The translations under genes and the position numbers were made by a program. Below the pieces are notes generated by a model. That model worked only from the letters and a program-made list of their open reading frames with translations, was not told where the DNA came from and made no database searches. From CBDUVZ01 sp965370805 (GTDB lineage Bacteria; Hydrothermota; Tepidihabitantia; Tepidihabitantales; Tepidihabitantaceae), in NCBI GenBank assembly GCA_965370805.1, contig CBDUVZ010000045.1, positions 1-21,872 of the forward strand: 21,872 bases of DNA, written 5' to 3'. Below, piece after piece: positions 1 through 9,284 of the stretch. The first letter of the stretch is position 1. Each line of letters begins with the position of its first letter.

Positions 1-102
1 GACGCCCCCTGATACGTCCCCCCATCCGCCCCCCAATCCGCCCCCTGACACGTTCCCCCATGCGCCCCCCAAGGCGTCCGGTCATACGCCCCCCGATACG
101 TC
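1..102. repeat. C-run degenerate tandem repeat
   Basis: A degenerate array of roughly 10-13-bp units built on CGCCCCCC/ATACGTC. Seven runs of five or six C occur at 5-9, 18-23, 29-34, 41-45, 55-59, 65-70 and 89-94. The complementary strand therefore carries seven G5-G6 tracts and could fold into G-quadruplexes, although several loops exceed seven bases. It encodes nothing recognisable and probably continues to the left of the window. Confidence 0.6.
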
Positions 103-500
103 AAAACAGTTGCGAATGCCGAAGTGCGAATGTCGAATTGCGAGTCTGCGTTCTACCTTCTGCACTCTACCTTCTGACTTCTCCTCCCGACCCTGCGCAC
201 CCGCTCCGATTGTAGATTGCAGATTGGTAATTGCAGATCGGAGGAAGGAAGATTGCCGCAGTCGCTCCGCTCCTTCGCAATGACAACTCTCCTCTTTGTG
301 CCCTTCGTGTCTTCGTGGTAAGACTCCTCTCCGCTCCGGTCCACAACCTTGGCGTCCTTGGCGGCCAAGGCAATTGCGAATGTCGAGTTCGGACTTCCGC
401 CCTCATCTATGTCCATCCGTGTCCATCTGTGGCTACTTCCTCTTTGTGTTCTTCGTGCCTTGGTGTTTATCCTCTCCGCTTTGGTCATTTCCTCCTCCGC
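103..500. repeat. mosaic of short non-coding repeats
   Basis: No gene is supported here. Short duplicated phrases follow one another: TGCGAATGCCGAAG then TGCGAATGTCGAAT (111-138), a related copy near 373-390, and TCTACCTTCTG twice 14 bp apart (152-162, 166-176). Further on are GATTGTAGATTGCAGA (208-223) and CGCAATGACAACTC (276-289), both of which recur at the right edge of the window. Translations of such tracts give the low-quality peptides (TKGTK, HRWTRMD, IAKERSDCGNL types) that I know from spurious ORFs in metagenomic genomes. I read it as an interspersed-repeat accumulation zone. Confidence 0.6.
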
Positions 501-506
501 CCGTCC

Positions 507-535
507 TTGACATGCACCGCTTCTGTCTGTAAACA
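507..535 (+). promoter_or_regulatory. sigma70-like promoter for the small membrane ORF
   Basis: TTGACA (507-512), 17-bp spacer, TAAACA (530-535), with a predicted start near 542. The -10 is the weakest of the set, lacking the final T. A perfect 8-bp inverted repeat, GACATGCA (509-516) and TGCATGTC (539-546), flanks the -10 and could be an operator. A GGAG (550-553) and TTG start (559) follow directly. Confidence 0.45.
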
Positions 536-558
536 GTCTGCATGTCGCTGGAGCGAAG

Positions 559-735
559 TTGAGCGAACCGCTGGCCCGTTTGCTGGCCCACGTGGTCATG
601 ATCACCGGCCTGGTGCTGCTGCACGGCGCAGTTGCGCTGGTGGCCGTAATCATCGCCCTGGTGAAGCGACGGCGCAATGCCGCCCGCAAAGCCGCCTCGC
701 CCGCAGCGATTCCTCCCCGCCGGCCCTCGGAATGA
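559..735 (+). CDS. small single-pass membrane protein, 58 aa (novel ORF)
   Basis: I do not recognise a family. A TTG start lies six bases after GGAG (550-553), downstream of a plausible promoter at 507-535. The 58-residue product has one hydrophobic segment (about residues 8-34, including LVLLHGAVALVAVIIALV), immediately followed by KRRR and a basic, Ala/Pro-rich tail of about 20 residues. This predicts one transmembrane helix with the C-terminus in the cytoplasm. Codon third positions are strongly G/C, like the real genes nearby and unlike the repeats to the left. It ends at TGA, 66 bp before the promoter of the RRM gene. A GTG inside the frame could be an alternative start but would cut the helix. 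The gene is inferred from composition and signals, not homology. Confidence 0.5.
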   Translation: MSEPLARLLAHVVMITGLVLLHGAVALVAVIIALVKRRRNAARKAASPAAIPPRRPSE

Positions 736-801
736 CGGTTGAGCCCGGCCCACCCCTGTTTCCGCACGCTCGTGGCACCCGGCCTGAAGGTAGATTTTCT
801 C

Positions 802-830
802 TTGACGTGGTGCCCGGGGGGGAGTAGAAT
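802..830 (+). promoter_or_regulatory. promoter of the RRM protein, long leader
   Basis: TTGACG (802-807), 17-bp spacer, TAGAAT (825-830). The predicted start is near 837, giving a leader of about 160 nt before the ATG at 998. Long leaders are characteristic of cold-shock-type mRNAs, and bacterial RRM proteins are often cold-induced, so post-transcriptional temperature control is possible (inference). Confidence 0.7.
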
Positions 831-997
831 TCCCTGACGGTTAGATAAGAATCTCTCTTTCCGTCCGTTATGAGTAAGCAGGTTCACAGTCCGCTTGGTT
901 CGCTCAGTGGTTCTATGATTCCGGTCCGTCTCTTAGTCGGCCTGTCTGAAGCCACCAGTAACGAGTCTCAAGCGACAACACATCGGAGGTAGTCTAG

Positions 998-1303
998 ATG
1001 GGAAAGCGCATCTTCGTAGGGAATCTTCCCTTCAGCGCAACTGAGGCACAGCTCGAAGAGCTGTTCGCCAAGCACGGTACAGTCACGTCCGCCGAGATCG
1101 TTAAGGATCGCTTCACCGAGCGCTCACGTGGTTTCGGATTCGTCGAGATGACAGACGAGCAGGCAGCTACTGCCGCAGTGGCAGCCCTGTCCGGTCATGA
1201 GATGGACGGTCGTGCTTTGACCGTCAACGAGGCCCGCGCCCGCACCGAAGGCGGTCGGGGCGGCGGCGGCGGCGGACGCCGGGATTCCGGCAACCGCTGG
1301 TAG
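998..1303 (+). CDS. RRM-domain RNA-binding protein
   Basis: A 101-residue single-RRM protein of the cyanobacterial Rbp / bacterial glycine-rich RNA-binding type. RNP2 is IFVGNL (residues 5-10) and RNP1 is RGFGFVEM (44-51), with the aromatic residues used for RNA stacking intact. The RRM fills residues 3-80, and a short Arg/Gly tail (GGRGGGGGGRR, about 85-95) follows, as in plant and cyanobacterial cold-regulated members. The start is fixed by GGAGGT (985-990), seven bases before the ATG. The gene is monocistronic, with its own promoter (802-830) and an intrinsic terminator 20 bp after the stop. It probably binds single-stranded RNA in the cytoplasm as a chaperone or stability factor; its targets cannot be read from sequence. 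Confidence 0.93.
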   Translation: MGKRIFVGNLPFSATEAQLEELFAKHGTVTSAEIVKDRFTERSRGFGFVEMTDEQAATAAVAALSGHEMDGRALTVNEARARTEGGRGGGGGGRRDSGNRW

Positions 1304-1322
1304 TCTCGCCGGCATAACTCAA

Positions 1323-1363
1323 GCGGGAGGCGCCCTCACCGGTGCCTCCCGCCTTTTCTTTCT
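1323..1363 (+). terminator. Rho-independent terminator of the RRM gene
   Basis: A 12-bp stem (1323-1334 with 1341-1352, one G-U pair) encloses the six-base loop CTCACC and is followed by TTTTCTTTCT. It begins 20 bp after the RRM stop codon and separates that gene from the next promoter at 1378. Confidence 0.9.
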
Positions 1364-1377
1364 CGGCGTGCGTTCCC

Positions 1378-1406
1378 TTGACAATTGCCTGTCTGCATCC
1401 TATGCT
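1378..1406 (+). promoter_or_regulatory. promoter of the nucleotidyltransferase
   Basis: TTGACA (1378-1383), 17-bp spacer, TATGCT (1401-1406). The predicted start is near 1412-1413, about 84 nt before the proposed coding start at 1496. Confidence 0.75.
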
Positions 1407-1410
1407 GACA

Positions 1411-1478
1411 AGGCTCGGTTGTGAAGGGGTCGGGAGTCTGTCGATAATGGGATTGTCTGGGTCACGTAGTCCGAGCCT
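1411..1478 (+). promoter_or_regulatory. leader closed by an 8-bp stem before the RBS
   Basis: AGGCTCGG at the predicted transcript 5' end (1411-1418) is a perfect complement of CCGAGCCT (1471-1478), which ends six bases before the Shine-Dalgarno AGAGGAGG (1483-1490). The leader can fold into one domain of about 68 nt abutting the RBS, a geometry typical of structured leaders. I recognise no known riboswitch class in the enclosed sequence. Confidence 0.4.
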
Positions 1479-1495
1479 CAACAGAGGAGGTTGCA

Positions 1496-2257
1496 GTCAC
1501 ACCGGACGAGTACGTTCATTCGGTTATCGCCCGCCACTGGAAGCCATCCGGACCCCAGTCGGTAGGCCTGCGGGTTCTTGAACAGCTCCGCCCGAAAATC
1601 GAGGCCTGGTCGAGCCGGTATCTGATTGACATCACACCCGCCGGGTCGTTTGCCAAGGACACCCGGGTCAAGGGCTCGACCGACATCGACCTGCTCATCT
1701 CGCTGAGCCCGCACACCCGCGGGACAATCAAGCAGATCTTCAACAACCTGTTCGCGAGTCTCTCCGGCCAGGAACTCGGCCCGGTCGTCCAGAAGGTCGC
1801 AATCGGCATCGAGTATGCCGGGATGGTAGTCGACCTGATTCCGGCAAAGAAAGCCTCGGACAGCAGCAGCGACCACCTCCTGTTCCATACTGAACGCAAC
1901 CGGCAGGCAAAGACCAACCTGTACCGCCACACGAGCCTGATTCAGGGCTGCGGCTGGCTCAACGAAATCCGGGCGCTCAAAACCTGGCGTAACCTCAAGG
2001 AGATAAACTTCCCGTCGTTCTACCTGGAGTTGACCGTAATCGACGCCCTCCGCCACCGGACCCCGGGCCAGCTTGCGGCCAATGTCACGGTTGTGCTCCA
2101 GTACCTGCACGACCGGTTCGCCGGCGCACCGGTGCGCGACCCGGAGAACTTCGACAGCCTGATATCCGACGACCTGCTCGAGCACGAGAAGCTCGCAATC
2201 GAAAGCGCGGCCGCGGAGACACTGGAAAACCCGGACTGGGACGGAATCATCTGGTAA
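1496..2257 (+). CDS. OAS/CD-NTase/CCA-type nucleotidyltransferase, start codon uncertain
   Basis: A Pol-beta-fold nucleotidyltransferase of about 253 residues. The active-site signature is GSFAKDTRVKGSTDID (numbering from 1496): G50-S51, catalytic D63 and D65, and the third carboxylate D113 in VVDLIPA. A helical C-terminal half follows, with FPSFYLELTVIDAL as in OAS/CD-NTase and archaeal CCA-adding enzymes. It is much shorter than archaeal CCA enzymes (about 450 aa), which favours a CD-NTase-like or unassigned NTase. A strong RBS (AGAGGAGG, 1483-1490) is present, but the frame has no ATG, GTG or TTG before 1823, which lies after the catalytic DxD. The codon with correct spacing is GTC at 1496. 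A TTG at 1491 is out of frame and stops at 1563-1565. Either a near-cognate start is used or there is a base error near 1491-1498. No CBASS effector is adjacent. Confidence 0.75.
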   Translation, partial: VTPDEYVHSVIARHWKPSGPQSVGLRVLEQLRPKIEAWSSRYLIDITPAGSFAKDTRVKGSTDIDLLISLSPHTRGTIKQIFNNLFASLSGQELGPVVQKVAIGIEYAGMVVDLIPAKKASDSSSDHLLFHTERNRQAKTNLYRHTSLIQGCGWLNEIRALKTWRNLKEINFPSFYLELTVIDALRHRTPGQLAANVTVVLQYLHDRFAGAPVRDPENFDSLISDDLLEHEKLAIESAAAETLENPDWDGIIW

Positions 2258-2368
2258 CTGCCCGACCACCCCGACCCGGCAGACAACCTTTCCTTCCCTG
2301 CTGTCGTCATAGCTACCGGAACGGGATGAACCTGGGCCGCACGTATCTTTGCCTCCTTGCTTAGGACC

Positions 2369-2473
2369 CGGCCGGGCGAGCGCCTTGGTTTGCGCCTGCC
2401 CGGCCGTTGCGGTTTCAGCGGCCGGGTTGCCGTGGCGGCGGGCGGCAACGCAACCCTCCGGCTGATGCCGGAG
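2369..2473. other. hairpin-rich intergenic RNA/DNA structure
   Basis: The 312-bp gap 2258-2569 contains no convincing gene but several strong GC-rich stems. CGGCCGGGC (2369-2377) pairs with 2398-2406, with an inner GCGC/GCGC (2380-2383/2392-2395). CCCGGCCG (2399-2406) can alternatively pair with 2419-2426. GTTGCCG (2426-2432) pairs with CGGCAAC (2443-2449). CTCCGGC (2456-2462) pairs with GCCGGAG (2467-2473) over a TGAT loop. The first two stems share an arm and are mutually exclusive. None has a T-tract. It could be a regulatory leader, a structured RNA or a REP-like palindromic element. Confidence 0.45.
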
Positions 2474-2569
2474 TCTAATCCACATAACGAAACAGCCCGG
2501 GTCCGCTGAACCAACTGATGCCTGTCCGGGACATCCGTCCCGGAGCATGGCTTCCCTCCGTCGCGCGTC

Positions 2570-3610
2570 ATGAGGAACAACTCCTGCGACGTCCTGATTG
2601 TCGGTGCCGGGCCATCGGGGTGCGCGGCGGCGATGAGCCTGCCCGCCGGGATGTCCGCCCTGCTCATCGACCGCCGAACCCCGGGACACAGCCGGTGCTG
2701 CGGCGGGCTCATCGCGCCCGACGCCCAGGCGGCAATCGCCGGGCTCGGTCTGACCGTGCCGCCGGGAGTCCGCACTGCGCCGGAGCCCCGGTTCGTCCAC
2801 GCGCTGGACTACGAGTCCGGAATCGAACAGACCTACCGCCGGGATTACTGGAACGTCAATCGCGACCGGTTCGATGCCTGGCTGCTGGAACTCGCATCCG
2901 GCCGGGTCCGGTTCCGGGCGCGGACCCGGCTCGTGGAGGTCGAGCGGAAGCGGGGCGGATTCAGCGTTCGCCTGTCGCACCGGGATGCCGAGGAAACGGT
3001 GCGGTGCCGGTTCATTATCGGAGCGGACGGGGCAAGGTCAACGGTCCGCACGCGATTCTTCGCCGAACGGCCGCGCCCCGCGGTTTCGCTCGCAATCCAG
3101 GCCACGCTGCCGACCGGAACAAAGCTGTCCACCCACGAAGTCATCTTCGCCAACCGCCTGACCGACTTCTACGCCTGGGCGATTCCCAAGCAGGACCACG
3201 TCCTGGTCGGCAGCGCGTTCCGCGATTTCAGGACCGCGAAGCCGAAGTTCGAGGAGATACTGAGGATAATGTGCCGCCAACACGGCTTCGACGCCCGGCC
3301 GGCCGGCCGCTGCGCCCGTCTGCTTTCCCGGCCCGGACACAGGAACGAATTCCTGCACGGGGCAGACAACGTCCTGCTGGTCGGAGAAGCCGCCGGACTC
3401 GTCAGCCCGTCGAGCGGCGAGGGGATATCCTTTGCCATCGAGAGCGGAATGGCGGCCGGCCGCTCCCTAGAACATACCTCGCCGGCATCCCGCTACGGCC
3501 GGTGGTTCCGGAAACCGGCGCGCAAAGCCGGTGGCAAGATTGTCAAGGCCTGGATAGTACTCACGCCCTGGACCCGGAAGCTCGCCCTGCGGTCGCCCTG
3601 GTGCCCGTAG
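2570..3610 (+). CDS. geranylgeranyl-reductase-family FAD-dependent oxidoreductase
   Basis: A 346-residue flavoprotein of the geranylgeranyl reductase family (p-hydroxybenzoate-hydroxylase fold), which reduces isoprenoid double bonds or acts on related lipids. The N-terminal dinucleotide motif is VGAGPSG (11-17), with an acidic ribose ligand at D34 in LLIDRR. CCGGLIAP (43-50) is the Cys-containing loop typical of the family. FYAWAIPK (200-207) matches the family's Y-x-W-x-x-P motif, GADGARS (151-157) is the DG motif, and GEAAGLVSPSSGEGI (272-286) is the FAD-binding GD motif with E in place of D. The ATG at 2570 has no good Shine-Dalgarno and I see no clear promoter. Substrate is unknown: candidates are quinone or polyprenyl chains. 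It is somewhat shorter than archaeal homologues. Confidence 0.85.
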   Translation: MRNNSCDVLIVGAGPSGCAAAMSLPAGMSALLIDRRTPGHSRCCGGLIAPDAQAAIAGLGLTVPPGVRTAPEPRFVHALDYESGIEQTYRRDYWNVNRDRFDAWLLELASGRVRFRARTRLVEVERKRGGFSVRLSHRDAEETVRCRFIIGADGARSTVRTRFFAERPRPAVSLAIQATLPTGTKLSTHEVIFANRLTDFYAWAIPKQDHVLVGSAFRDFRTAKPKFEEILRIMCRQHGFDARPAGRCARLLSRPGHRNEFLHGADNVLLVGEAAGLVSPSSGEGISFAIESGMAAGRSLEHTSPASRYGRWFRKPARKAGGKIVKAWIVLTPWTRKLALRSPWCP

Positions 3611-3733
3611 GGAATCACCGGCCCTTCGGTCCCCGCGCCGTCCGAAAGCGATGCAACCGTCCGCTCCTCCGGCACGTCCAAACGGTCGGCGAGAGACGCA
3701 ATGCCTGAGCATCTCAGCCTCCTTGTTCTTTCA

Positions 3734-3770
3734 GGCCGGGCGGGCGCCGCCTGCGGGTGTCCGCCCGGTC
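3734..3770. other. strong GC hairpin between flavoprotein and uvrA
   Basis: CCGGGCGG (3736-3743) pairs perfectly with CCGCCCGG (3761-3768) and extends one or two pairs outward. It lies 125 bp after the flavoprotein stop and 35 bp before the uvrA promoter. It may end transcription from upstream, but no T-tract follows, so the assignment is weak. The rest of 3611-3802 holds nothing I can assign. Confidence 0.35.
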
Positions 3771-3802
3771 GGTTTCGTCGCGGCTGTCCCGGATTCCGGC
3801 CA

Positions 3803-3830
3803 TTGACCGCCCGGCAACAGGTTCTATACT
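3803..3830 (+). promoter_or_regulatory. uvrA promoter, (near-)leaderless
   Basis: TTGACC (3803-3808), 16-bp spacer, TATACT (3825-3830). Only ten bases separate the -10 box from the ATG at 3841, so the mRNA should begin within about four bases of the start codon. No Shine-Dalgarno exists in CTGAAACTCG. No convincing LexA operator is visible. Confidence 0.75.
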
Positions 3831-3840
3831 CTGAAACTCG

Positions 3841-6672
<2,832 letters not shown>

Positions 6673-6684
6673 GAGACGCTGAGA

Positions 6685-7515
6685 CTACCCCTCCCGCGCC
6701 GGCGCGGTCCCTGATTCATCGGAGTCGCACTCGGCCACCTGGTCGACCCGCTCGATACTGAGGGCCTTGCCGGTAGCCTCGTCGATTTCGATAATCACGC
6801 CGTTCACGCGCAGGTCGGCCACCGCGGGATGGAGCCGCACCGGGACCCCTTCGAGCATCCGGCGGAGCGAAAGGTCCTTTTTCATTCCAAGGATCGAGTC
6901 GAACGCCCCGCACATCCCGACGTCGGTGATGTAGGCGGTTCCCCCGGGCAGCAGTTGCTCGTCGGCTGTCTGCACGTGCGTGTGAGTTCCGACCACCGCG
7001 GACACTTTGCCGTCAAGGAACCAGCCCATCCCCCGCTTCTCTGCCGTCGCCTCCGCGTGGAAGTCGACCAGCACGACCGGTGTCTGCCGCCGTAACTCCT
7101 CGACCGCGGGCAGGACACGCTGAAAAGGGCAGTCCAACGGCTTCATGAAAACCCGACCCAGCAGGTTGATAACGCCGATTCGGAAGCCTTCCTTCTCAAA
7201 CAGGGCGTAGCCGCGGCCGGGCGCTCCGACCGGGTAGTTGAGCGGACGCAGCAGCTTCGGCTGCTCATCCAGGTACTCCCAGGCCTCCTTCCGGTCGAAC
7301 ACATGGTCACCGGTTGTCAGACAGTCACTGCCGGTGTCGAGCGCGCCCTCGGCCAGGCGGGGCGTAATACCGTACCCCCCCGCCGCGTTCTCGGCGTTGA
7401 TGATCGTGAAGTCAGCCCGGGTTCTCTTCTTCAACTCCGGCAGCGCCTGCTTGACCGCCTTGCGTCCGGCCTCGGAACAGACATCCCCGAGAAACAGCAC
7501 TCGTCTGGTTGGCAT
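6685..7515 (-). CDS. ymdB: YmdB-type metallophosphoesterase (TIGR00282 family)
   Basis: A 276-residue calcineurin-like phosphoesterase; the B. subtilis member hydrolyses cyclic nucleotides and affects biofilm and motility decisions. Metal-site motifs are GDV (D11), NAENAAGG (E42), TTGDHVFD (D70/H71), VDFHAEAT (H153) and GTHTHVQT (H178/H180). Compared with the B. subtilis residues as I recall them (D8, E39, N67, H150, H175, H177) the offset is a constant three, so the usual metal-ligand Asn is Asp here. The ATG lies nine bases after the rny stop, the conserved rny-ymdB pairing, so the genes are co-transcribed. The C-terminal 15 residues are acidic and variable. A perfect palindrome CCGCGCCGGCGCGG (6694-6707) near the 3' end may help stop the convergent transcripts. 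Confidence 0.95.
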   Translation of the reverse strand: MPTRRVLFLGDVCSEAGRKAVKQALPELKKRTRADFTIINAENAAGGYGITPRLAEGALDTGSDCLTTGDHVFDRKEAWEYLDEQPKLLRPLNYPVGAPGRGYALFEKEGFRIGVINLLGRVFMKPLDCPFQRVLPAVEELRRQTPVVLVDFHAEATAEKRGMGWFLDGKVSAVVGTHTHVQTADEQLLPGGTAYITDVGMCGAFDSILGMKKDLSLRRMLEGVPVRLHPAVADLRVNGVIIEIDEATGKALSIERVDQVAECDSDESGTAPAREG

Positions 7516-7524
7516 GTCAGAACC

Positions 7525-9093
7525 CTAGTGGGCGTATTCGACGGCTCGCGTCTGCCGGATAACCATCACCCTGATGTGACCCGGGTACTTAAGCTCATCC
7601 TGAATCTGGCCGGCAATCCTGGCGGCCAGTTGCGAAGCGTTGTTGTCCGACACCTTGTCCGGTTCCACCAGGACCCTTATCTCCCGGCCGGCCTGAATCG
7701 CATAAGCCTTCGCGACTCCGTCGAACGACGACGCAATCATCTCCAGGTCTTCGACCCGCTTGATATAGGCGTCGAAACTCTCCCGGCGGGCACCGGGTCG
7801 CGAGCCCGAAATGCTGTCCGCTGACGCAACCAGGAACGCGTACGGCGAGCCGAGCGCGACCTCCTCGTGGTGGGCCGCGACTGCGTTCACCACCACGTCA
7901 TCCTCGCCGTAGCGCCGGGCCAGCTCCGCGCCGATGCGGGCGTGCGGCCCCTCGACCGACTGGTCGGCAGCCTTGCCGATGTCGTGCAGCAGCCCGGCCC
8001 GCTTGGCCTTCGGAGCGTCCAGGTCCAGTTCCTGTGCCATCAGCGACGCAAGATAGGCAACCTCCTTGCTGTGCAGCAGCACGTTCTGGCCGTAGCTGGT
8101 GCGGTACTTCAGCCTGCCGAGCATCTTCACAAGTTCGACATGAAGGCCGACAATGCCGAGTTCGAGAATCACCGCCTCCCCGGCCGCCTTGATGATATCG
8201 TTCATCTCCTCCCGGGTATTCCCCACGATCTCCTCGATCCGGGCCGGATGAATCCGTCCGTCGGTCACGAGTTTCTCCATCGCCAGCTTGGCGATTTCGC
8301 GCCGGATCGGGTCGAACCCGGAAATGACAATCGCGCCCGGCGTGTCGTCGATCATCACTTCCACCCCGGTCATGGTCTCAAAAGCCCGGATGTTGCGCCC
8401 CTCACGGCCGATTATCCTTCCCTTCAACTCATCCGAAGGAAGGTTCACGACCGAAACCGTCGTCTCGGCGGCGTGCGAAACCGCGCAGCGCTGAATCGCA
8501 TTGACAATGACATTCCGCGCCGACTCCTCGGCCCGCGTCTTCGCTTCCTCCACGATATCGCGCGTCATCTGCGCGGCGTCGAGTCTTGCCTGATTCTCAA
8601 GATTGCGGAACAGCTCCCGGCGGGCATCCTCGACCGAAAGCCCGGCAATGCGCTCCAGCTTGGAGTTCTCGAGGCTGATCAACTGGTCCAGCCGCTCGAC
8701 CTTCGCTTTCAGTATCTTGTCCCGGGATAGGAGTTCGCGGTCCTTGCGGATGAGGTCGGCTTCCTTCTGGGTCAACACGCTGTCGCGCCGCGAAAGGAAA
8801 TCCTCCTTTCCGGACAGCTTCTCCTCCATCCGCTCCAGTTCGCGGCGGGTGGCCGCGGTCTCCGACTCGAACTTCAGCTTCTCTTTCTCAAGCTTGTGCT
8901 CACGCTCTGCCGCGGCCTTCTCCTTGTGTTCCTCGGCTTCCTGCCGGGCACGGGCCAGAATCTCCTCGGCTCGCTCCCGGCTCGTCGCTACCTCCCGCCT
9001 CGCCGCAAGCCGGCTGAATTGATACCCGACCAGAAAACCGCAGATTCCCAGCACCACCGGCAGCCCGATGGCGGCGACAAAACTCCAGTTCAT
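7525..9093 (-). CDS. rny: ribonuclease Y
   Basis: A 522-residue membrane-anchored endoribonuclease that initiates mRNA decay. One N-terminal transmembrane helix (about residues 5-25) is followed by a long charged coiled coil (about 30-200). A KH domain contains GRIIGREGRN (225-234), and the HD phosphohydrolase domain has H341, the HD pair H370-D371 in GLLHDIGK, H384 and AAHHEE (H408/H409). Architecture and length match the family (about 520). The ATG follows GGAGGAAT with normal spacing. This RBS sits immediately after the TTTTT at the 3' end of the 6S RNA gene, so rny may be translated from read-through past 6S. It is followed by ymdB nine bases downstream. Confidence 0.98.
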   Translation of the reverse strand: MNWSFVAAIGLPVVLGICGFLVGYQFSRLAARREVATSRERAEEILARARQEAEEHKEKAAAEREHKLEKEKLKFESETAATRRELERMEEKLSGKEDFLSRRDSVLTQKEADLIRKDRELLSRDKILKAKVERLDQLISLENSKLERIAGLSVEDARRELFRNLENQARLDAAQMTRDIVEEAKTRAEESARNVIVNAIQRCAVSHAAETTVSVVNLPSDELKGRIIGREGRNIRAFETMTGVEVMIDDTPGAIVISGFDPIRREIAKLAMEKLVTDGRIHPARIEEIVGNTREEMNDIIKAAGEAVILELGIVGLHVELVKMLGRLKYRTSYGQNVLLHSKEVAYLASLMAQELDLDAPKAKRAGLLHDIGKAADQSVEGPHARIGAELARRYGEDDVVVNAVAAHHEEVALGSPYAFLVASADSISGSRPGARRESFDAYIKRVEDLEMIASSFDGVAKAYAIQAGREIRVLVEPDKVSDNNASQLAARIAGQIQDELKYPGHIRVMVIRQTRAVEYAH

Positions 9094-9112
9094 AATTCCT
9101 CCAAAAAGCGGA

Positions 9113-9283
9113 CCCCGCTCGCGCCGTGTAACTGTAAGTCTTTGAACCGATAGGGACAGGAGGATGCCTCAGAACGGCTTCGCGCGTTCTCCTGACGGAG
9201 CCACAGTCCACCATTCAATAGCGGCACCCGGATCTCGGGTGTTAGCTCAAGACTTAGTCGGCTATCACGGACACAGCAGGGAG
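9113..9283 (-). ncRNA. ssrS: 6S RNA
   Basis: A regulatory RNA that mimics an open promoter and sequesters the sigma70 holoenzyme. The minus strand between zapA and rny folds into the 6S architecture. The closing helix is CCCTGCT (9281-9275) with AGCGGGG (9119-9113), continued by CCGTG (9270-9266) with CACGG (9128-9124). The next stem is TAAGTCTT (9256-9249) with AAGACTTA (9142-9135), extended by GAGC/GGTTC. A large central bubble follows, then an upper arm ending in AGAACG/CGTTCT (9190-9185/9176-9171). Conserved phrases such as TTGAGCTAAC and GTTCTGAGGCA are those seen in bacterial 6S RNAs, and location beside zapA is common. The 5' end abuts the zapA stop (9285). Ends are estimated from pairing; a short GCGG/CCGC hairpin plus T5 (9118-9103) may terminate it. 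Confidence 0.87.
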
Positions 9284-9284
9284 C

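Noticed and set aside
153..887. 244-codon minus-strand frame
   Set aside because: It crosses the repeat mosaic, the small-ORF region and the RRM promoter; its peptide is the low-complexity kind typical of repeat translation.
1491..1565. TTG-initiated short ORF after AGAGGAGG
   Set aside because: It stops after 24 codons and leaves the NTase frame untranslated; kept only as part of the start-codon puzzle.
2456..2473. Terminator after the nucleotidyltransferase
   Set aside because: The CTCCGGC/GCCGGAG stem is good, but no T-tract follows on either strand and it is about 200 bp from the stop.
1478..2980. 500-codon open frame on the minus strand
   Set aside because: It runs antisense to both the nucleotidyltransferase and the flavoprotein, has no family motifs, and its openness follows from high GC in the opposite strand's codons.
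2518..3708. 396-codon plus-strand frame overlapping the flavoprotein
   Set aside because: The flavoprotein frame at 2570-3610 carries the FAD motifs; this one is Arg/Pro-rich shadow sequence.
3803..3840. LexA/SOS box at the uvrA promoter
   Set aside because: GTTC and GAAAC occur around the -10 but do not form a proper dyad of any LexA type I know.
7867..8730. 287-codon plus-strand frame
   Set aside because: Antisense shadow of rny, whose domains are unmistakable.
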